A stretch of 24,208 bases of DNA, from the IMG/VR virus record IMGVR_UViG_3300045146_000625, positions 1-24,208 of that record; one strand, 5' to 3'. The DNA comes from a virus. Below are positions 20,789 to 24,208 of the stretch, one piece after another. The notes beneath the pieces are model-generated. The model had not been told where the DNA came from. It searched no databases and was given only the letters and a program-made list of their open reading frames with translations. Made by a program: the position numbers and the translations under genes. Each line of letters begins with the position of its first letter. The first letter of the stretch is position 1.

Positions 20789-21427
20789 ATGAATGCAATC
20801 CTCACTGAACTACGCCGCCGCCTGGCTAACATTGTGCGCATCGGCACCGTGTCCGACGTGGATACGGCGAAAGGCCTTTGCCGCGTACTAACCGGCGCAA
20901 ATGAAACCGACTGGCTGAACTGGCTGACGCTGCGCGCCGGCCGGGTGCGCTTCTGGTCGGCCCCGTCGGTGGGCGAACAAGTGATCGTGTTGAGCATTTT
21001 CGGTGAACTGACCACCGGCTTTGTGCTGCCGGCAGTGTTCTCCGATCAGCACCCTGCGCCATCTTCTTCACCTGACGCTGTCCGCATTGATTTTCCCGAC
21101 GGCGCGGTCATTGAGTACGAGCCGGAAAACAGCACGCTAACGGCGCGCGGCATGAAATACGCCGATATCCAGGCCGCTGAGAAAATCAGCGCCACGTCAA
21201 ACGTCGTCGTCGTTACCGCCGGCCAGATGATCACGCTGGATGCGCCCGTCGTGGAATGCACCAACAAGCTGATCGCCGGATCGCTGCTGCTGAAGTACGG
21301 CGGCGAGATGTACGGCAACATCACCCACACCGGCGGAGGCTTTAACTCCAACGGCGTGATCGTCCATCTGCATTATCACGGCAACGTGCAGAACGGCGGC
21401 GGCAACACCGGGGGGCCAACATCATGA
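20789..21427 (+). CDS. V: Baseplate spike gpV
   Basis: The protein has 212 residues from ATG 20789 (MNAILTELRRRLANIVRIGTVSDV). An upstream GTG at 20726 would read through the late promoter box and is rejected. P2 gpV is 211 residues with the same pattern: an N-terminal OB-like domain (VRIGTVSDVDTAKGLCRVLTGANETDWLNWLTLRAGRVRFWSAPSVGEQVIVLSIFGE), IRIDFPDGAVIEYEPE-type repeats, and a C-terminal beta-helix spike (VECTNKLIAGSLLLKYGGEMYGNITHTGGGFNSNGVIVHLHYHG). The HxH motif (HLHYHG) near the end is the likely iron-binding apex. It forms the trimeric tip that pierces the outer membrane. Confidence 0.96.
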   Translation: MNAILTELRRRLANIVRIGTVSDVDTAKGLCRVLTGANETDWLNWLTLRAGRVRFWSAPSVGEQVIVLSIFGELTTGFVLPAVFSDQHPAPSSSPDAVRIDFPDGAVIEYEPENSTLTARGMKYADIQAAEKISATSNVVVVTAGQMITLDAPVVECTNKLIAGSLLLKYGGEMYGNITHTGGGFNSNGVIVHLHYHGNVQNGGGNTGGPTS

Positions 21428-21771
21428 TGTATCTCGGCATGAACCGTAACAGCGGCGAGTCTATCAGCGAGATCGACCACATCCGCCAGTCTGTCAGCGA
21501 CATTTTGATCACCCCCGTCGGTAGCCGCGTCATGCGTCGCAAATACGGCTCGCAGCTGTCGGCCCTGATCGACCAGCCGCAAAATCCGGCGCTCAAGCTT
21601 CAGATGATGGCCGCTGTTTATGGTGCGGTGCTGCGCTGGGAAGACCGCATATCCCTGACCGCCGTCAACATCACATCGAACATGGACGGGGAAATGGTTG
21701 TTGACCTGGTCGGCAACCGAACCGATACCGCCGGCCGCATTCAATTTTCATTACCAATCAGGGGGCAATAA
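21424..21771 (+). CDS. W: Baseplate wedge protein gpW
   Basis: The protein has 115 residues, a T4 gp25-like baseplate wedge. It is close to P2 gpW across its length (MMYLGMNRNSGESISEIDHIRQSVSDILITPVGSRVMRRKYGSQLSALIDQPQNPALKLQMMAAVYGAVLRWEDRISLTAVNI). The two opening ATG codons at 21424 and 21427 are both possible. The gene overlaps the V stop by four bases and its own stop ends at the first base of J. Confidence 0.97.
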   Translation: MMYLGMNRNSGESISEIDHIRQSVSDILITPVGSRVMRRKYGSQLSALIDQPQNPALKLQMMAAVYGAVLRWEDRISLTAVNITSNMDGEMVVDLVGNRTDTAGRIQFSLPIRGQ

Positions 21772-22679
21772 TGGCGACGATTGACCTGAGTCAGCTACCC
21801 CGCCCCAATGTCATTGAGGCGCTGGACTATGAAACGCTCTTTGATGCGCGTAAAGAGCGATTGATCAGCCTGTACCCGGAGGAAGAACGGGAAGCAGTGC
21901 GCCGCACGCTGGGCTATGAGTCCGAGCCGATCGTCAAAGTCCTGCAAGAATCCGCCTACCGTGAAGTGTTGTTGCGCCAGCGCGTCAATGAGGCGGCGCA
22001 GGCCGTAATGGTGGCCTACGCCATGAGCAGCGACCTCGACCAACTGGCCGCAAACAACGACGTGAAACGATTGGTGATCGATCAGGGTGATCCGGGTGCT
22101 GTCCCACCCGTACCGCCGACGATGGAAAGCGATGCCGACCTGCGCCAGCGCGTCCCCGCCGCCTTCGAAGGTATGAGCGTCGCCGGCCCGACCGGGGCCT
22201 ATGAATTTCATGCGCAGAGCGCTGACGGCAAAGTCGCCGACGCCTCGGCGATCAGCCCTGCGCCGGCAGAAGTCACAATCAGCGTGTTATCCCGCGACGG
22301 CGACGGCACAGCATCGCCGGAACTGCTCGCCGCCGTCAGCGCCGCGCTGAATGACGAGGAAGTCCGCCCGGTGGCCGACCGCCTGACCGTGCAGTCTGCA
22401 AAAATTGTTAACTATCAGATTGATGCCACGCTCTACGTTTACCCCGGCCCGGCGATTGAGCCGATCATGGCCGATGCCGAACTGCGTCTAAAAAACTACA
22501 TCAACGAGCAGCGCCGGCTGGGTCGCGATATTCGGCTATCAGCCATCTATGCCGCCCTGCATACCCAGGGCGTGCAGCGCGTTGAACTGGCCGCGCCGCT
22601 CGCTGACGTGGTGCTAGATCGTACTCAGGCCGCCAACTGCACCGATTACCACATCAGGATCGGCGGTTCAGATGAATAG
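21771..22679 (+). CDS. J: Baseplate protein gpJ
   Basis: The protein has 302 residues, like P2 gpJ. Landmarks are TIDLSQLPRPNVIEALDYETLFDARKERLISLYPEEE at the N-terminus, ESAYREVLLRQRVNEAAQAVMVAYAMSSDLDQLAANNDVKRLV, MSVAGPTGAYEFHAQSADGKVADASAISPAPAEVTISVLSRDGDGT and the C-terminal RTQAANCTDYHIRIGGSDE. It is the T4 gp6-like wedge component that forms the outer baseplate. It overlaps gpI by eight bases. Confidence 0.97.
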   Translation: MATIDLSQLPRPNVIEALDYETLFDARKERLISLYPEEEREAVRRTLGYESEPIVKVLQESAYREVLLRQRVNEAAQAVMVAYAMSSDLDQLAANNDVKRLVIDQGDPGAVPPVPPTMESDADLRQRVPAAFEGMSVAGPTGAYEFHAQSADGKVADASAISPAPAEVTISVLSRDGDGTASPELLAAVSAALNDEEVRPVADRLTVQSAKIVNYQIDATLYVYPGPAIEPIMADAELRLKNYINEQRRLGRDIRLSAIYAALHTQGVQRVELAAPLADVVLDRTQAANCTDYHIRIGGSDE

Positions 22680-23271
22680 CCTGTTGCCGCCTGGTTCATC
22701 GCAGCTTGAGCGGCGAGCAGCGGAGGCGTGCGCGGGCATCAGCGATCTGAACGTCCCGCTGCGTGACCTGTGGAACCCGGCGCGCTGCCCGGTAAAGTTT
22801 TTGCCCTATCTGGCCTGGGCGTTTTCGGTAGACCGCTGGGACGAGAAATGGACGGCGGCAGAGAAGCGCAAGGCCGTGACGGATGCCTTTTACATACATC
22901 GCCGAAAGGGAACGGTTGCCGCCATTCGGCGTGTCATTGAGGCAATGGGTTTTTCAATGTCGATCGCTGAATGGTGGGAGGTCGCCGACCCGCGCGGCAC
23001 GTTCCGCCTCACTATCGACGTGAACGACGTCGGGATCACTGACGAAATCGTCAGGGAGCTGGAGCGATTGATTGGCGACGCCAGGCCGGTTAGTCGCCAC
23101 ATTGCCCAGTTGAACATTGCGACCGCCGTCACTGGCGTTATCTACTCCGCCATTACGGTACATGACGGCGATATCGTCACCATTTATCCGGCCGACTACG
23201 AGCCGGACGACAGCATCAAATATAACGGCGTTGCGGGTTTCAGCGGCGATTACCACTATTCCGGGGAGTGA
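22672..23271 (+). CDS. I: Tail protein gpI
   Basis: The protein has 199 residues, usual for P2 gpI. The N-terminal half is conserved: SLLPPGSSQLERRAAEACAGISDLNVPLRDLWNPARCPVKFLPYLAWAFSVDRWDEKWTAAEKRKAVTDAFYIHRRKGTVAAIRRVIEAMGFSMSIAEWWE. gpI joins the baseplate wedge to the tail fibre encoded next. The C-terminal quarter (GDIVTIYPADYEPDDSIKYNGVAGFSGDYHYSGE) is more variable between phages. Its stop lies one base before the fibre start. Confidence 0.96.
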   Translation: MNSLLPPGSSQLERRAAEACAGISDLNVPLRDLWNPARCPVKFLPYLAWAFSVDRWDEKWTAAEKRKAVTDAFYIHRRKGTVAAIRRVIEAMGFSMSIAEWWEVADPRGTFRLTIDVNDVGITDEIVRELERLIGDARPVSRHIAQLNIATAVTGVIYSAITVHDGDIVTIYPADYEPDDSIKYNGVAGFSGDYHYSGE

Positions 23272-23272
23272 T

Positions 23273-24208
23273 ATGACGAAAATTACCGAAAACAACCATT
23301 GGGAAGACGAGATTTATCAAATCGAGCGCGGCGATAAAGTCACCGGCGGCCGTGGCGGCGTTGCCAATATTCAGGCGCAGCAGCTGGCAAACCGCACGCA
23401 GCATTTAAAGGCAGAAGCCGAACGGCTAAATGGGCTGGCACTAAGTTCGAGTGGATCATACGAGAATCAAGAGCAGGCGCAAAAAGCCATTGATGCCGGC
23501 ATTGAAAAACATCGATTCTTCACCGTCTGGTCAGACTCTTCAAAGTTTTGGTCTGAAAAATATGAAAATGTGAATGGTGTAGCAACACCGACCGGCGTCA
23601 CGCTGTCAAGCGGTGAATATTTGAATGAGGTCGGTGAAATTGCAACTGAAGCGGCAGAGCGTTCACAGAAAATCACTAACGTTTCAGATTTGCGGGATGA
23701 ATTTCAAAACAAAATCATTGGTGCAATTGGTTCTGAGGATTTCAAGATACCATTTTATGTAACTGAAAATGGCGATTCATTTATCAGTGGCATGAGGATT
23801 ATCAACGTTCCCGGCAAGGGCGCAGTATTTACTGATAGATTCCTTGTTCCCTATTTTTGCACCCCTGATTATGAAAATAACGAGGGAATCCCCGTTATCG
23901 GAAACTTTGCAGTGCCTGAGCATGTAATACGCAAAATTGATATAAATGGTGTTCTGGGCATCAATAATGAAGGGCAATCTTTGTCGGTAGGCGGCACAGA
24001 CCAAGCGCATGTGAAAATAGTTAACGATATTCAACCACACAAAAATAAAACGTTCAGCGGTTCAATACGTAGCAAGAACCCCGACGCAGATACATCAATC
24101 CCGCTGGTTGAGAGTAACTACGTTATTCCGGGGTTTGAGAAATACCCACAATCGGAAACCTATCTCAGTGCCTTTGTGAATGAGCTGACGAGAAAAATGA
24201 TGGCAGAG
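23273..24208 (+). CDS. H: Tail fibre protein gpH, N-terminal part (runs off the window)
   Basis: The frame is open from ATG 23273 to the last base (312 codons), with a GGGGAG site upstream. The N-terminus (MTKITENNHWEDEIYQIERGDKVTGGRGGVANIQAQQLANRTQHLKAEAERL) has the common fibre-attachment pattern EIYQ(I/L)E...V.GG..G..N.QA.QLANRT. After about residue 60 the protein changes: the coding DNA becomes AT-richer and the sequence (KHRFFTVWSDSSKFWSEKYENVNGVATPTGVTLSSGEYLNEVGEIATEAAERSQKITN, then a beta-rich part) is not P2-like. This is expected of modular fibres, whose distal part decides host range. The receptor-binding end and any chaperone gene lie beyond the window. Confidence 0.9.
   Translation, partial: MTKITENNHWEDEIYQIERGDKVTGGRGGVANIQAQQLANRTQHLKAEAERLNGLALSSSGSYENQEQAQKAIDAGIEKHRFFTVWSDSSKFWSEKYENVNGVATPTGVTLSSGEYLNEVGEIATEAAERSQKITNVSDLRDEFQNKIIGAIGSEDFKIPFYVTENGDSFISGMRIINVPGKGAVFTDRFLVPYFCTPDYENNEGIPVIGNFAVPEHVIRKIDINGVLGINNEGQSLSVGGTDQAHVKIVNDIQPHKNKTFSGSIRSKNPDADTSIPLVESNYVIPGFEKYPQSETYLSAFVNELTRKMMAE

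Overview
The window is most of a P2-type (Peduovirinae-like) temperate myophage genome, read from just beyond the integrase to the start of the tail fibre gene. GC-rich structural genes with many GCC, GGC and CGC codons, and close matches to enterobacterial P2 proteins, point to a host in the Enterobacterales. A Serratia-like host is my best guess, but the sequence alone does not prove it. The gene order is that of P2 opened at the attachment site: int, repressor, early/replication genes, cos, Q and P (leftward), then O, N, M, L, X, lysis, R, S, V, W, J, I, H (rightward).

Region 1 (1-2764, minus strand) is the lysogenic side. It holds a short XRE repressor without a peptidase domain, a small secreted protein, a tyrosine integrase, and a DUF4062 (TIR-like) protein directly behind the integrase. 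The first three overlap as one operon, and the fourth is probably cotranscribed cargo. Region 2 (2765-9869, plus strand) is the early operon. It has a ribbon-helix-helix-like small protein, a Cox-like regulator, several small unknowns, a DksA/TraR zinc finger, a Dam methylase, a DUF3850 protein and the rolling-circle initiator gpA. Two features stand out. One gene (3451-3879) is a shortened homologue of the capsid scaffold/protease gpO that has lost two of three catalytic residues. A structured segment (4149-4229) looks like a C4/isrK-type antisense RNA, with loops that can pair to the start of the next gene. An AT-rich minus-strand cargo gene (4481-4951) interrupts the early region.

Region 3 (9995-11280) is AT-rich cargo between gpA and cos, the position of tin/old in P2. 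It encodes a SLATT-type two-TM protein and a CD-NTase-like nucleotidyltransferase overlapping by ATGA, a plausible minimal CBASS-like defence pair. Region 4 (11281-12159) has no convincing gene. It carries terminators, the probable cos site and a cluster of short repeats.

Region 5 (12160-24208) is the late region. The portal and large terminase genes run leftward. The scaffold, capsid, small terminase, head completion, tail X, lysis, tail completion, spike, baseplate and fibre genes run rightward. A perfect TGT-N12-ACA box lies between P and O and another before V, as expected for late promoters activated by an Ogr-type protein encoded outside the window. The lysis cassette is of phage 21 type (dual-start pinholin, SAR endolysin, Rz with a nested Rz1) in an otherwise P2-like chassis. 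The tail fibre gene runs off the right edge.
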